Origin: Calditrichaceae bacterium
GTDB taxonomy: Bacteria > Calditrichota > Calditrichia > RBG-13-44-9 > J075
DNA length: 61,966 nt
NCBI GenBank assembly: GCA_013360445.1
Contig: JABWBP010000039.1
Span: 1 to 61,966, forward strand
Reading direction: 5' to 3'
Below are positions 61,828-61,966 of this stretch, one piece after another (the stretch's first letter is position 1; each line of letters starts with the position of its first letter). The notes under the pieces are model-generated. The model made no database searches and was not told where the DNA came from. It worked only from the letters and a program-made list of their open reading frames with translations. Position numbers and translations under genes: made by a program.

Positions 61828-61950
61828 AAGTGAGTAAAGTGAACTAAAGTGAGCTAAAGTGAACTAAACTAAGCGCACGTCGAAATTTCCATTTACAGGC
61901 AATGGAGCCGCTTTGTAACCAGGATTCTTTCTCGAACACCGGAGGTGTTC
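61828..61950. repeat. AGCTAAAGTGAACTAAAGT words and a GAACACC palindrome at the window end
   Basis: Word units at 61828-61871 are followed by a perfect palindrome GAACACC-GGA-GGTGTTC (61934-61950), about 16 bases before the last base. The window ends in repeat DNA. Confidence 0.55.
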
Positions 61951-61966
61951 AACATTTGTAGAATTC

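Overview
The window looks like a chromosomal contig from an uncultured, Gram-negative bacterium of the FCB superphylum (a Calditrichota / KSB1 / Zixibacteria-like lineage; phylum not fixed from sequence alone). The grounds are a type IX secretion sorting domain on a 1416-residue secreted protein, a LolCDE-type lipoprotein exporter beside lysS and recG, a PASTA protein beside rpe, and many palindromic intergenic repeats typical of large metagenome-derived genomes. Both contig ends lie inside dispersed repeats, which suggests assembly breaks rather than biological ends.

Region 1 (0-12.7 kb) is housekeeping: a membrane-anchored PASTA protein, rpe, a deoxyribosyltransferase-like protein, a UspA protein, a LysM-rich lytic transglycosylase, then a leftward run lysS - lolC/E - lolD - recG - DUF2231 membrane protein. 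Region 2 (12.9-24.6 kb) is a rightward chemosensory operon (response regulator with N-terminal winged helix, CheW, MCP, a 1869-residue CheA with several Hpt domains and a receiver), followed by a beta-helix/TonB-C protein and a deoxynucleoside kinase. Region 3 (24.8-33.7 kb) is mixed: glycosyltransferase, glpD, a DUF433/DUF5615 toxin-antitoxin pair, an isoaspartyl-peptidase-like lipoprotein, a P-loop kinase plus NucS-like nuclease in more AT-rich DNA, an attC-like palindrome, and a methyltransferase translationally coupled to a citramalate/homocitrate-synthase-like enzyme.

Region 4 (34.1-41.9 kb) is the first candidate new system: six tightly packed rightward genes encoding a GHKL-ATPase with an H-box-like HNLGSH motif, a protein ending in a receiver-like fold without the acceptor Asp, two proteins sharing an HH-W motif at the same position, a large protein ending in a two-helix channel-like membrane module, and a small two-helix membrane protein. 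It reads like a sensor, relay and membrane-effector chain, but none of the families is one I can name. Region 5 (42-46.1 kb), leftward, is the second candidate: a DUF2207-like membrane protein whose C-terminus is a Cys-His tetrapeptide repeat (CHDA twice, CHSA five times), followed by a radical SAM/SPASM enzyme and a four-helix membrane protein. This arrangement suggests post-translational modification of the Cys-His tail.

Region 6 (46.7-53 kb) holds a secreted multidomain protein with five choice-of-anchor-D-like repeats and a T9SS tail, and an unrecognised 595-residue protein. Region 7 (53.3-62 kb) is phage-like: a leftward small-gene operon with a GIY-YIG nuclease, a set of virion-type small proteins in both directions, and long gene-free stretches filled with hairpin repeats. 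No integrase, terminase, portal or capsid gene is visible, so it is a fragment or a domesticated remnant.

Across the window the intergenic DNA is unusual: several dispersed palindrome families, MITE-like elements, and inverted arms made of degenerate tandem words, with a different word at each locus.
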